Origin: Treponema sp.
Lineage (GTDB): Bacteria > Spirochaetota > Spirochaetia > Treponematales > Breznakiellaceae
NCBI GenBank assembly: GCA_031257675.1
Contig: JAIROG010000034.1
Span: 1-64,000 of the forward strand
Direction of reading: 5' to 3'
Length of the DNA: 64,000 nucleotides
This document shows, piece after piece, positions 55,652 to 63,702 of the stretch (positions are counted from its first letter, which is position 1; every line of letters starts with the position of its first letter). Below the pieces are notes generated by a model that made no database searches, had not been told where the DNA came from, and saw nothing but the letters and a program-made list of their open reading frames with translations. Both the position numbers and the translations under genes were made by a program.

Positions 55652-56926
55652 CTATAATAGGGCTTCCACAGCCTCCATTGTCAGCGTCGCAACGTAATCT
55701 TCAATGGTTTCCCGGCGCCGTATCTGGAGAATTGAGCCGTCAGGACGAAGCAACAATTCGCCGCACCGGAGTTTGCCGTTGTAGTTAAAGCCCATAGCCC
55801 TGCCATGGGCGCCCGCGTCGTGAATGACAACAAGGTCGCCGTCAATGCCGGTTGCAATCGCGGGCAGTTTCCGCTGAACCGCGAATTTGTCGTTGTTTTC
55901 GCAGAGACTGCCGACTACATCGTACGTTTCTGTAAGCGGGGCGTCTTCCTTGCCCGCCACAGTAATATGGTGGTACGCGCCGTACAGGGCGGGGCGCATA
56001 AGGTCAGCCATGCAGGAGTCAAGGGCGATATATTCACGGTAGATGCTTTTGCGATGTACGGCGCGGGATACGAGCCAGCCGTACGGACCTGTTATCGCCC
56101 GCCCCCATTCGGTGTGGACGCCAAGCGGATCAAGCCCCGCAGGCGCGATAATGGCATCGTACGCGGCTTTGACGCCCGATGCCAGAGTCTCGTAATCAAC
56201 GGACGTTTGTTCGGGCAGATACGGAATCCCCACGCCGCCGCCTAGATTCACAAACTCAAGGCGGACGCCGGCTTTCTCTTGTATCTCAACAGCCAGTTCA
56301 AACAAAAGCCGCGCCGTCTCAATATGGTACTCGACGTTCAATTCATTGGAAGCCACCATGGCGTGCAGGGCGAACCGCTTCGCGCCCTTTTGTTTAAGCA
56401 GGCGGAACCCTTCCAGTATTTGCTCCCGTGTGAACCCGTACTTCGCCTCTTTCGGCTTGCCGATGATGGCGTTGCCCGTTTTCCTGTCGCCCGGATTGTA
56501 GCGGCACGACACAAGCTCCGGGATTCGGGCGTATTTCTCCAGAAATTCGATGTGGGTGAAATCGTCCAGATTGATGACCGCGCCCAGTTCAAGGGCTTTC
56601 CGGTATTCGGCTATGGGCGTTTCATTCGATGTAAACATGATGTCTTCGCCCGTTATGCCGGCCATGCCGGATAGCAACAGTTCCGGCAGGCTTGAGCAGT
56701 CCGCGCCGAAGCCTTCACGGGCCAAGACCTTCAGTATAGCGGGATTCGGCAGCGCCTTAACCGCGAAATGCTCCCTAAAAGAAGGGAACGCCGAAAAGGC
56801 TTTTTTGAAACGCCTTGCATTTTCTACAATGCCTTTTTCATCGTACACATAAAACGGGGTCGGATACGTTTTGACGATTTCTTCCAACCGCGCTTTGGCA
56901 AGCGGGAAGCGTTTTGTGCAACTCAT
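55652..56926 (-). CDS. lysA: Diaminopimelate decarboxylase LysA
   Basis: Final step of lysine synthesis, from meso-diaminopimelate, PLP-dependent. A 424-residue fold-type III enzyme: PLP lysine K57 in HFAVKALPNPAIL, RYNPGDRKTGN, the glycine-rich phosphate loop NLGGGVGIPYLPEQ and HTEWGRAITGPYG. The substrate-binding end is SCMADLMRPALYGAYHH. The usual S-C-E-S/T dimer-site motif before GAYG appears as VVGSLCENND. Its ATG overlaps the asd stop by four bases, so asd and lysA are cotranslated; both belong to the aspartate pathway. Confidence 0.93.
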   Translation of the reverse strand: MSCTKRFPLAKARLEEIVKTYPTPFYVYDEKGIVENARRFKKAFSAFPSFREHFAVKALPNPAILKVLAREGFGADCSSLPELLLSGMAGITGEDIMFTSNETPIAEYRKALELGAVINLDDFTHIEFLEKYARIPELVSCRYNPGDRKTGNAIIGKPKEAKYGFTREQILEGFRLLKQKGAKRFALHAMVASNELNVEYHIETARLLFELAVEIQEKAGVRLEFVNLGGGVGIPYLPEQTSVDYETLASGVKAAYDAIIAPAGLDPLGVHTEWGRAITGPYGWLVSRAVHRKSIYREYIALDSCMADLMRPALYGAYHHITVAGKEDAPLTETYDVVGSLCENNDKFAVQRKLPAIATGIDGDLVVIHDAGAHGRAMGFNYNGKLRCGELLLRPDGSILQIRRRETIEDYVATLTMEAVEALL

Positions 56927-58023
56927 CCCACATACCCTTTCACTTTCAAAAGCTCCGCGTTCAGAATGCCGCCGCCGGCCGCGCCGCGCACCGTATTGTG
57001 CGAACAGCCCACGAACCGCGCGTCAAACACCGGACAGGGTCTCACGCGCCCCACAGTCACCGCCATCGCCTTGTCCGCGCCGCCGTCCTTGCGCGGCTGC
57101 GGACGGTTGTCCTCTTCCCGCACGATAATTGGCTGAACCGGCGCGAAAGGCAGGTCCATTTTCTGAGGCAACGCCTTAAATTCCCTCCATATGCGCTTTA
57201 TTTCTTCAATTGACGGCTTTTTTTCACCGAATTCCATGCTGACGCAGGCGATATGCCCATTTATCACCGGCACACGGTTGCAATGCGCCGCAATTTTGGG
57301 GAATTCCGCGTTTGCGATGCCGCCGGCGCCTACGGATCCCAGTATCTTGAGCGGCTCTTTTTCGGACTTTTCTTCCTCGCCGCCGATAAACGGCACAACG
57401 TTATCTATAATGTCAAGGCTCGCTACGCCGGGGTAGCCCGCGCCGGAAACCGCCTGCAATGTGGCGACCATAGCCCGCCTTATCTCAAAGCCCGCCTCAA
57501 TAAGCGCGTAGAACGGCGTCATGTAACTCTGAATGGAACAGTTCGGCTTCACCGCAATAAAGCCCTTCTCCCACCCCCGCGCTTTTTGCTGCAAGGGGAT
57601 GACATCCGTGTGATGGGGATTCACTTCGGCGATAAGCATCGGCACATCGGGGGTCCACCGGTGCGCGGATGCGTTGGAAATCACCGGAATTCCGGCCGCC
57701 GCATACGCTTCTTCCAGCGCCTTGATCTCATCCTTGTCCATTTCGAGCGCGGAAAAAACAAAGGCGCAATCGCCCCGTTTTGACGCATCAACCGCCGCCG
57801 GGACATCATTGGCATCAGCCACGACAAGTTCGCCGGTCGCCGGTTTGTACGTCTTTTCAAGATGCCACCGCCCGGCGACAGTTTCTTTGTATGGTCTGCC
57901 CGCGCTTCTAGGAGACGCCGCGACAAAGCGCACTTCAAACCACGGATGCTCGTTGAGCAGGGCGATGTAATTCTGCCCCACCATGCCGGTCGCTCCTAAA
58001 ACGCCAACGGGAATCTTGCGCAT
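56923..58023 (-). CDS. asd: Aspartate-semialdehyde dehydrogenase Asd (archaeal/fungal-type)
   Basis: Makes aspartate semialdehyde from aspartyl phosphate for lysine, threonine and methionine. From ATG 58023 (MRKIPVGVLGATGMVGQNYI) it has 366 residues. The NADP loop is GATGMVG (10-16), the catalytic Cys is C162 in VKPNCSIQSYMTPFY, and the active-site His is in NGHIACVSMEFG. C-S-I-Q instead of the E. coli C-T-V/I and the overall layout place it with the archaeal/fungal-type enzymes, as in other spirochaetes from memory. CAGGAG lies six bases before the start. Confidence 0.94.
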   Translation of the reverse strand: MRKIPVGVLGATGMVGQNYIALLNEHPWFEVRFVAASPRSAGRPYKETVAGRWHLEKTYKPATGELVVADANDVPAAVDASKRGDCAFVFSALEMDKDEIKALEEAYAAAGIPVISNASAHRWTPDVPMLIAEVNPHHTDVIPLQQKARGWEKGFIAVKPNCSIQSYMTPFYALIEAGFEIRRAMVATLQAVSGAGYPGVASLDIIDNVVPFIGGEEEKSEKEPLKILGSVGAGGIANAEFPKIAAHCNRVPVINGHIACVSMEFGEKKPSIEEIKRIWREFKALPQKMDLPFAPVQPIIVREEDNRPQPRKDGGADKAMAVTVGRVRPCPVFDARFVGCSHNTVRGAAGGGILNAELLKVKGYVG

Positions 58024-58239
58024 AATTGCTCCTGTTTGAGGCCGTTCCAAACGCGGCTTATAGCCGGCAACCTACGGTCGGCGGCTTTTGAAGCGGCGCA
58101 TTTAGATTAAGCGGAAAAGCGGGATTTGGATCGCTTTTTCCAAAGCCAATTTTATGGGATTGATTCTGACAAAAAAAACGTAAAAATTCAAGAGGAAAGT
58201 CTTTAAAAAATAACGATGATGCTGTATATTTATATCTCA

Positions 58240-58797
58240 ATGAAGAAAGCATGTTTGTTTTTTATATTGGTTCTGCCGCTTGTCTCTTTTTTAATGTGCA
58301 AGTCGTCTCCTTCGGCGGATGCGGACGATTCTTCAAAGGCGGACGCCAATACGCCGCAATGGGCAGGTGAGATTCCGCCGGCGGATATAATCTGGGGCGT
58401 TGGGATAGCGATTGATGAAAAGCAAAGCAATGCAATGTGGACGGCTGAAAAAAGAGGGAAAGAATCTGTCGGGCGGATGTTGAAAGCCTACGTGAGCGAT
58501 GTATGTAAGGAATACGCCGAGATTCCCCAGGAAGCGGAGGAAGACATACACGACAAAATAACACAGGCGCCGTTCAATGAAGCTGCGGCGGTCCTGAGAT
58601 GGAAAGCCTCGAATGGCGCGTGGTGGTACCGCGTTGAATATGCAAAAGCGGACGCCCGCGATTTTCTGTCCGGCATTTTTGATGAAGAAGAGGAAGCGTT
58701 TCCAGAATTCGACGCGACGCGGGCTATGCAACTTCTGGACTTGCGGATGACAGTCGAAGACGTTCCGTTTCAAACCGGCGGCGCGGAACAGCCATGA
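58240..58797 (+). CDS. Small LPP20-like lipoprotein
   Basis: From the ATG at 58240 the start MKKACLFFILVLPLVSFLMC is a lipoprotein signal with Cys20 as lipid site, followed by an Asp/Ser-rich tether. The body begins TPQWAGEIPPADIIWGVGIA, matching the LPP20 pattern (P-x-W-hydrophobic-P, G-V-G, then a helix with repeated Ala/Lys). No ribosome-binding site is evident; TATATT lies nine bases upstream, so the mRNA may be nearly leaderless. First gene of the envelope lipoprotein cluster. Confidence 0.8.
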   Translation: MKKACLFFILVLPLVSFLMCKSSPSADADDSSKADANTPQWAGEIPPADIIWGVGIAIDEKQSNAMWTAEKRGKESVGRMLKAYVSDVCKEYAEIPQEAEEDIHDKITQAPFNEAAAVLRWKASNGAWWYRVEYAKADARDFLSGIFDEEEEAFPEFDATRAMQLLDLRMTVEDVPFQTGGAEQP

Positions 58798-58866
58798 ATC
58801 GGCCGGCGCATCTCTTCTTATATAGAAAAATTTAAAAAGTGGAAAGATTTTTTTATAAAAAAGAGG

Positions 58867-58906
58867 TATATTAGTCAGGTGGATACAAGTCCTCTCGTAT
58901 GAGAGG
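58867..58906 (+). promoter_or_regulatory. Promoter and leader hairpin of the LPP20 operon
   Basis: TATATT (58867-58872) is a likely -10. The leader contains cctctc (58891-58896), GTAT, gagagg (58901-58906), followed by TTTAAAAATTTA. The ATG at 58943 has AAGAGGAG upstream. The hairpin may stabilise the mRNA. Confidence 0.45.
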
Positions 58907-58942
58907 GCTTTAAAAATTTATCTTTATTAAGAGGAGTTTCTT

Positions 58943-59530
58943 ATGAAAAAATGCGTGTATGTGCTTTTAACAGCCATTATTGCACTTTCTCTCACACTGG
59001 CAGGCTGTGGCTCATCGCCGTCTCCAGCTTCGGCGAAGCAAGCCGCAAAAAAGTTGCCGGGTTTCGTGCTTAATCCTCCGACTGCGGAAGGCGTGGTGTA
59101 CGGGGTTGGTTCTTCGACATCTCAGGATACGTCTGTAGCCCTGCGGCAGGCGAAAGAACGCGCAAAGGTTGATCTTGCGAACAAATTAAGCTCTCAAGTT
59201 AAAGCTATGGTAACCGATTATACGCGGCAAGCGGGAACCGGACAGGACGTAACGGATCTTAAATTCTATGAGAGCATCAGCCAATCCTTGACAAACACAA
59301 CCTTGCGCGGCTTGCAGGACGGACCCGCGGAATTCACCGAAGATGGAACGCTCTGGATCTACGTTAAAATCAGCAAAGCCGACGCCGCTCAGGTTGCCGC
59401 CGAAGTCTTTGAAAGCGAAGCCAGCCAGTACGCCGAATTCAAGGCTATGAATGCGCTTGCGGCTATGAACGCCCAACTGGAAAAAAATGATCCTGCGTTG
59501 GCACCCGGCGAACCGAAAGCGGCCTACTAG
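58943..59530 (+). CDS. LPP20-family lipoprotein
   Basis: MKKCVYVLLTAIIALSLTLAGC is a clear lipobox (LAGC, Cys22). The body is a standard LPP20 domain: LPGFVLNPPTAEGVVYGVGS, then a long helix VALRQAKERAKVDLANKLSS and a strand LWIYVKISKADAAQVAAEVF. It ends in an Ala/Asn/Pro-rich tail. A strong AAGAGGAG site precedes the ATG. Outer-membrane or periplasmic, of unknown function; close copies occur at 59576 and 62340. Confidence 0.9.
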   Translation: MKKCVYVLLTAIIALSLTLAGCGSSPSPASAKQAAKKLPGFVLNPPTAEGVVYGVGSSTSQDTSVALRQAKERAKVDLANKLSSQVKAMVTDYTRQAGTGQDVTDLKFYESISQSLTNTTLRGLQDGPAEFTEDGTLWIYVKISKADAAQVAAEVFESEASQYAEFKAMNALAAMNAQLEKNDPALAPGEPKAAY

Positions 59531-59545
59531 TCAATATCAGGTGAC

Positions 59546-59568
59546 AGCGACCCCCCTAAGGGGTCGCT
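59546..59568 (+). promoter_or_regulatory. Nine-bp hairpin covering the next gene's ribosome-binding region
   Basis: agcgacccc (59546-59554) pairs with ggggtcgct (59560-59568) over CCTAA. The only purine-rich, SD-like sequence before the ATG at 59576, AAGGGG (59558-59563), is part of the stem. It may limit translation of the second lipoprotein or terminate part of the transcripts. Confidence 0.5.
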
Positions 59569-59575
59569 CTAAACA

Positions 59576-60427
59576 ATGAACAACCAGCATATCAAAGCTA
59601 TTGTCAAATTTTTATTTGCAACTTCTTGTGCGGCGTTTCTTTCCTGCGCGGGATCTCCTCCCATGCGACAGCAACCCGCACAGGAACATTCTCTTGAAGC
59701 CGCGCCGAAAAAGCGCCCTAACGGGTCCGAAAAGGCGTTCTGGAACACCTCTACGTCTGGCGGAGATTTGATCGTTGTGGGCGTTGGCGGCGTTCAAATG
59801 TACGACAGCGGCTCCATTCAGAAAGCTCTTGAAGACGCGGCGAGAAAAGTGTCGCTTTTTACCGGTCTAAAGGGAGTCGCCGTGTATTATGAACAGATCG
59901 GCGCTTCGTTCTGGCGCTATAGTATAGCGAACGCTACAAAAATTGATTATAACGAGGACTATCTGGGGTATATCGATCAATTGAGTTATGACCCCGATAG
60001 CGACATTATTATAAATGAAAGGGGCGCCTTTGTCCGCGTCAGATATAAACTCCCCAATCCTTTTCATGCCATCTACCCTTCTTCAGGCAGCGAGACGGAA
60101 AAACCCGATTGGGTGATCAATCCGCCTTCAAGCGTCGCCGGTTTTACGGCTGGAGTCGGCTATGCCCGTCCGCAAATGTTCCCGAACGCCACCTATGTGG
60201 CCTCGTATGAGGCCGCCATTGCCAATCTTGTGAGCAAGGGTTCCCATAGCATAGAAGCAAAAAGCATGCAACTTCAGGGCGAGGGTTATAATTATGACGA
60301 CATTCGGGAATTCATCACAACCGCAACCGCTGTAATAGACGGCTTCTACATCCTTCAAGTGTGGGTTGATCCCGCGGATGGGGGCGTGTATACTTTAGCG
60401 ATAGCGCAATTTGTGAAAGGACTGTAA
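59576..60427 (+). CDS. Lipoprotein with one or two LPP20-like domains
   Basis: The N terminus IKAIVKFLFATSCAAFLSCAG has a lipobox (FLSC). The first half contains GGDLIVVGVGGVQMYDSGSI and IQKALEDAARKVSLFTGLKG; the second half PDWVINPPSSVAGFTAGVGY and ATYVASYEAAIANLVSKGSH. Both resemble LPP20 cores, so it seems to be a tandem LPP20 protein. Surface- or periplasm-facing, function unknown. Its stop is two bases before the LpoB-like gene. Confidence 0.82.
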   Translation: MNNQHIKAIVKFLFATSCAAFLSCAGSPPMRQQPAQEHSLEAAPKKRPNGSEKAFWNTSTSGGDLIVVGVGGVQMYDSGSIQKALEDAARKVSLFTGLKGVAVYYEQIGASFWRYSIANATKIDYNEDYLGYIDQLSYDPDSDIIINERGAFVRVRYKLPNPFHAIYPSSGSETEKPDWVINPPSSVAGFTAGVGYARPQMFPNATYVASYEAAIANLVSKGSHSIEAKSMQLQGEGYNYDDIREFITTATAVIDGFYILQVWVDPADGGVYTLAIAQFVKGL

Positions 60428-60429
60428 GT

Positions 60430-61038
60430 ATGAAAAGATTTATTTTATTTGCCGCGCGCGTCGCGCCGGTTTTTTTTATGTTGTCTTGTGGAAGCGCGCC
60501 CAGTGTAAGCAGGGTTCCTTCCAATTCTCTCACTGATTTAAGCGGGTATTGGAACAACACCGACGTTCGGATCGTATGTACGAGTTTGATCGATTCATGT
60601 CTGAATTCTCCACGGATCATCCGGTTTGCCGGAGAGAATGACCGGCTTCCCCGGATCAAGATAGGAACCTTTAAGAACAACACCGACGAACACCTTGATC
60701 CAGCCATTATTCCCAATACGATGAAGGTGGTTATAACCAACAGCGGCAGGGCGGAATTTGTGGCGGACAGCGCCACTCAGAACGAGTTGCGCGCGGAAAA
60801 ACAAGACCAACTCGGCTCCGCCAGCTTTGAGACTGCGGCAAGCATCGGCAATGAAACGGCGCCGGATTTTATGCTTACCGGCTCGGTTAAGACCATAGTT
60901 GATCGCGCGGGACGCATGTCGACAAGAACCTATATTGTGAACGCGGAGCTAACCCACATCGAAACGGGCGTGATATACTGGACAGATGAAAACAGCGAGA
61001 TCAAGAAGGTTGTTCAGCAACCGAAAATAAGATTCTAG
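60430..61038 (+). CDS. LpoB-like lipoprotein (PBP activator family)
   Basis: The signal MKRFILFAARVAPVFFMLSC leads to a lipid Cys20. The body matches LpoB/COG3417: TDLSGYWNNTDVRIVCTSLI, PRIKIGTFKNNTDEHLDPAI, NSGRAEFVADSATQNELRAE and a late YIVNAELTHIETGVIYWTDE. In E. coli LpoB activates PBP1b; spirochaete proteins of this type likely act in the periplasm but their partners are unknown. Clusters with a COG3014-like gene and LPP20 genes, a known association as far as I recall. Confidence 0.87.
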   Translation: MKRFILFAARVAPVFFMLSCGSAPSVSRVPSNSLTDLSGYWNNTDVRIVCTSLIDSCLNSPRIIRFAGENDRLPRIKIGTFKNNTDEHLDPAIIPNTMKVVITNSGRAEFVADSATQNELRAEKQDQLGSASFETAASIGNETAPDFMLTGSVKTIVDRAGRMSTRTYIVNAELTHIETGVIYWTDENSEIKKVVQQPKIRF

Positions 61039-61047
61039 CTGACAACA

Positions 61048-62352
61048 ATGAAGGCGCTTTTCAGAAAGCCACTTTTAATTTTTCCTCTAATTTTGTGCGC
61101 GGCATGCGCGTCCGGTCCGTATGCGCATGTTGACAAGCCCGTAGCGGCGGGAAATTTTAGGCAAGGCATTGGTGTTTTAGAAAACGAGAAATACAGCCTG
61201 TATCAATCGCAGGACAAGGTGTTGTACTATTTGGACAAGGGTATGCTCTCCCACTACGCCGGGGCGTATAGCGAGTCCATAACGTTGTTGCAGTCTGCTG
61301 AACAAGGCATTCAAGCGGCTTTTACCAAAAGCGTCACTATGGAGATAGGCTCCTATATAGTCAATGATATGGCGCAGGAATACGCGGGCGAAGATTACGA
61401 AGACATTTACATCAAGGCGTTTAACGCCTTAAACTATTATCACAAAGGCGAGTTGGAAAGCGCGTTGGTTGAAATCAGAGGCATGAGCCTGAAACTTGAT
61501 GGACTTGCCGCGAAATACGCCGGTTTGATCGCTGACATGCAAGAGGAAGCCCGAAAAAATGGCGCGCCGGTCGCGGATTCCAAAGCCGCGACCGCTTTCT
61601 CCAATTCCGCGCTTGGCTGTTATTTGAGTATGCTTTTTTACCGTGGAACAGGCGATCCCAATGCGGAGGTTGACTGGAGGAATTTACGGAGGGCTTTTAC
61701 CGATGCGCCCGCAGTGTATAATTTTCCGGTTCCTTCAACGGTTGAAGATGAGCTTGAGATGCCAGAAGGCAAAGCCCGCCTCAACATCGTAGGTTTTTCG
61801 GGGCTTTCGCCGGTAAAAGAAGAGCGTGTAGTGCGGGTCCCGCTTCCTTCCGGGTGGATTAAAATCGCTCTGCCCGTTTTGGTCTCGCGTCCCTCGGCAG
61901 TTCACAGTATAGAGCTTGTTTTTGAGAATGGAGACCGGCATCCCCTTGAACTGCTGGAAAACATCGAAGCCATTGCGAGAGAGACGTTTAAGGCGAAAGA
62001 ATCCCTCATTTACACAAAGTCTGTGATACGCGCCGCCATTAAAGGCGCAATCGCAAGCGCGATGTCTGAAACAGCGAGAGAAGTCGATGATGCCGTCGCC
62101 AGCCTTGTTATTGGGTTGTTCGGCTTGGGCGCTCAGATTTTCGCAGAGGCGAGCGAACAGGCGGATTTGCGGATTTCCCGCTACTTTCCAGCCAAGGCGT
62201 ACGTAACGGGAATCACGCTTGATCCCGGAATATATTCTTTCTCGATAAATTATTATGACAGACATGAAAGATTGATAGAATCTTTCCCGTTTGAAAATGT
62301 TCGCGTTGATGAACATACGCTTAATCTAAAGGAGGCGATATGCGTAAAATAG
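61048..62352 (+). CDS. COG3014-like lipoprotein with TPR-type helices
   Basis: KALFRKPLLIFPLILCAACA is a lipoprotein signal (CAAC). The next 180 residues are helical: VLYYLDKGMLSHYAGAYSES and EDIYIKAFNALNYYHKGELE are TPR-like, a hallmark of the COG3014 family found next to LpoB genes. A Gly-rich segment near 320-350 (AIKGAIASAMSETAREVDDA) and a beta-rich end follow. Likely an envelope scaffold; function unknown. It overlaps the next gene by 13 bases, and its last codons hold that gene's AAAGGAGG site. Confidence 0.82.
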   Translation: MKALFRKPLLIFPLILCAACASGPYAHVDKPVAAGNFRQGIGVLENEKYSLYQSQDKVLYYLDKGMLSHYAGAYSESITLLQSAEQGIQAAFTKSVTMEIGSYIVNDMAQEYAGEDYEDIYIKAFNALNYYHKGELESALVEIRGMSLKLDGLAAKYAGLIADMQEEARKNGAPVADSKAATAFSNSALGCYLSMLFYRGTGDPNAEVDWRNLRRAFTDAPAVYNFPVPSTVEDELEMPEGKARLNIVGFSGLSPVKEERVVRVPLPSGWIKIALPVLVSRPSAVHSIELVFENGDRHPLELLENIEAIARETFKAKESLIYTKSVIRAAIKGAIASAMSETAREVDDAVASLVIGLFGLGAQIFAEASEQADLRISRYFPAKAYVTGITLDPGIYSFSINYYDRHERLIESFPFENVRVDEHTLNLKEAICVK

Positions 62353-63626
62353 CATCTCTTGTTCTAAGAATCGGTGGGATCATTCTTTTGCTGGCATGCG
62401 CCGCAGCGTGCGCCGGCGCTCCAACAAGCGTTGGAACCGGAACGGACACTTCGTCGCGGAGAAACAGCGGCGCTGCGGCGGAAGCGGCGGCTCAGTCCGC
62501 GTTAAACGCCATGAACAACGGCGGGCAGCCTGTTTCAGGCGGCAATTCTGGCGGCGCGTCCAATGCGCCACAGCCGGCAGGCAGGCAGAACGCGCCGCCG
62601 CCTGTGGCGCCCCGGCAACAAGCGCCGGCGTCTGCGGCAACCGGCGGGAAACCCATGTGGGTCGACTCGGCGGATCCGGCGTATGCCGCGTATATCACGA
62701 GAGCAGGTTTAGGCGCGACCCGGGATCAGGCGGATCAGAGAGCGTTTTCTGAGCTTGTCGCGTATTTCAGGCAGTCAATACAATCCGAGACAACATTGAG
62801 AAGTTCGTATTCGGAAGCGCAGACGGGAGATTCCGTAAAAACAGAGAGCAGTCTCAGAATGGAAGAGGCCATACGGATATCTTCACAGTTGGATGCGCTT
62901 GAAGGCGCGATAATCGCCGCCCGTTGGTATGACGGCAAAAACACCTACTACTCATTGGCAACCATGGACAAGGCGGAGACAATCAGGATTTATACGGAGC
63001 TTGTCAACGCGAATCTGAACGCCATTAACAACCTGTTGAATATAACCAAAGCGGAGAAAGAGAGCTTTGATGGGTATTTACGGTACCAGCAGGCGGCGGC
63101 GCTGGCGGATCAAAATCAGGCGTACGCAAGCGTGTTGAGCGTAGCGGGAGACATGAGCAATATTCGCGGCAACCTGAGAACTGGCTTTGAGTACCGGAAT
63201 GAAGCGAGGACAACTATTATCCCCAAGATCCCAATAGGCGTGATCGTTAATCCCGCGACTCCAAATGTAAACGCGATCAAGGCGGGACACATTGAAGCGG
63301 CTTTTTCAAACGCGATAACAAAGAACGGCTTCCAGGGCGGTACGGCTCGATCCCGGTATATACTCACCGTTGATGTCGCGCTTGAGGAAATTTCTTACCC
63401 GAATAATTCCAATAAATTCTCCCGTCTTTCTTTAAACGCCGCTTTAAGAGACACTCAGAGTGGAAACAGATTGTTCGCCTATGGCTTTTCTCCCCTGCGT
63501 GAAGGACACGCAACGCTTGCCGAGGCTGAGAACTGGTGCGTTAGAACCGCGGTGACAAAAATCGGACACGCTCAGGATGGGTTTGGCAAAAAATTATCGG
63601 ATTACCTCGCTTCGTTGTCTGAATAA
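62340..63626 (+). CDS. Long LPP20-type lipoprotein
   Basis: A 428-residue lipoprotein (IILLLACAAAC lipobox). After an Asn/Gly/Ala/Gln/Pro-rich tether (about 25-105), the LPP20 part starts GKPMWVDSADPAYAAYITRA and runs through RDQADQRAFSELVAYFRQSI. The C-terminal half (about 260-428) is a second domain with LRTGFEYRNEARTTIIPKIP and a YILTVDVALEEISYPNNSNK strand, and looks unlike LPP20. A strong AAAGGAGG site lies in the end of the COG3014-like gene. Confidence 0.85.
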   Translation: MRKIASLVLRIGGIILLLACAAACAGAPTSVGTGTDTSSRRNSGAAAEAAAQSALNAMNNGGQPVSGGNSGGASNAPQPAGRQNAPPPVAPRQQAPASAATGGKPMWVDSADPAYAAYITRAGLGATRDQADQRAFSELVAYFRQSIQSETTLRSSYSEAQTGDSVKTESSLRMEEAIRISSQLDALEGAIIAARWYDGKNTYYSLATMDKAETIRIYTELVNANLNAINNLLNITKAEKESFDGYLRYQQAAALADQNQAYASVLSVAGDMSNIRGNLRTGFEYRNEARTTIIPKIPIGVIVNPATPNVNAIKAGHIEAAFSNAITKNGFQGGTARSRYILTVDVALEEISYPNNSNKFSRLSLNAALRDTQSGNRLFAYGFSPLREGHATLAEAENWCVRTAVTKIGHAQDGFGKKLSDYLASLSE

Positions 63627-63630
63627 TGGC

Positions 63631-63657
63631 GCGTAGCCGCGCGCGTTGCGGCTACGC
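63631..63657 (+). terminator. Ten-bp hairpin after the lipoprotein operon
   Basis: gcgtagccgc (63631-63640) pairs perfectly with gcggctacgc (63648-63657) over a 7-base loop; a further gctacgc follows. There is no T run, so it may be a REP-like or rho-linked terminator between the lipoprotein operon and the TPR gene. Confidence 0.5.
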
Positions 63658-63665
63658 GGCTACGC

Positions 63666-63694
63666 TTGACATTTTGCCAAATGACGGATATATT
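63666..63694 (+). promoter_or_regulatory. Promoter of the truncated TPR gene
   Basis: TTGACA (63666-63671), 17 bases, TATATT (63689-63694), eight bases before the ATG at 63703. Perfect -35 and near-consensus -10; probably leaderless. Confidence 0.7.
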
Positions 63695-63702
63695 TCATTA
63701 TT

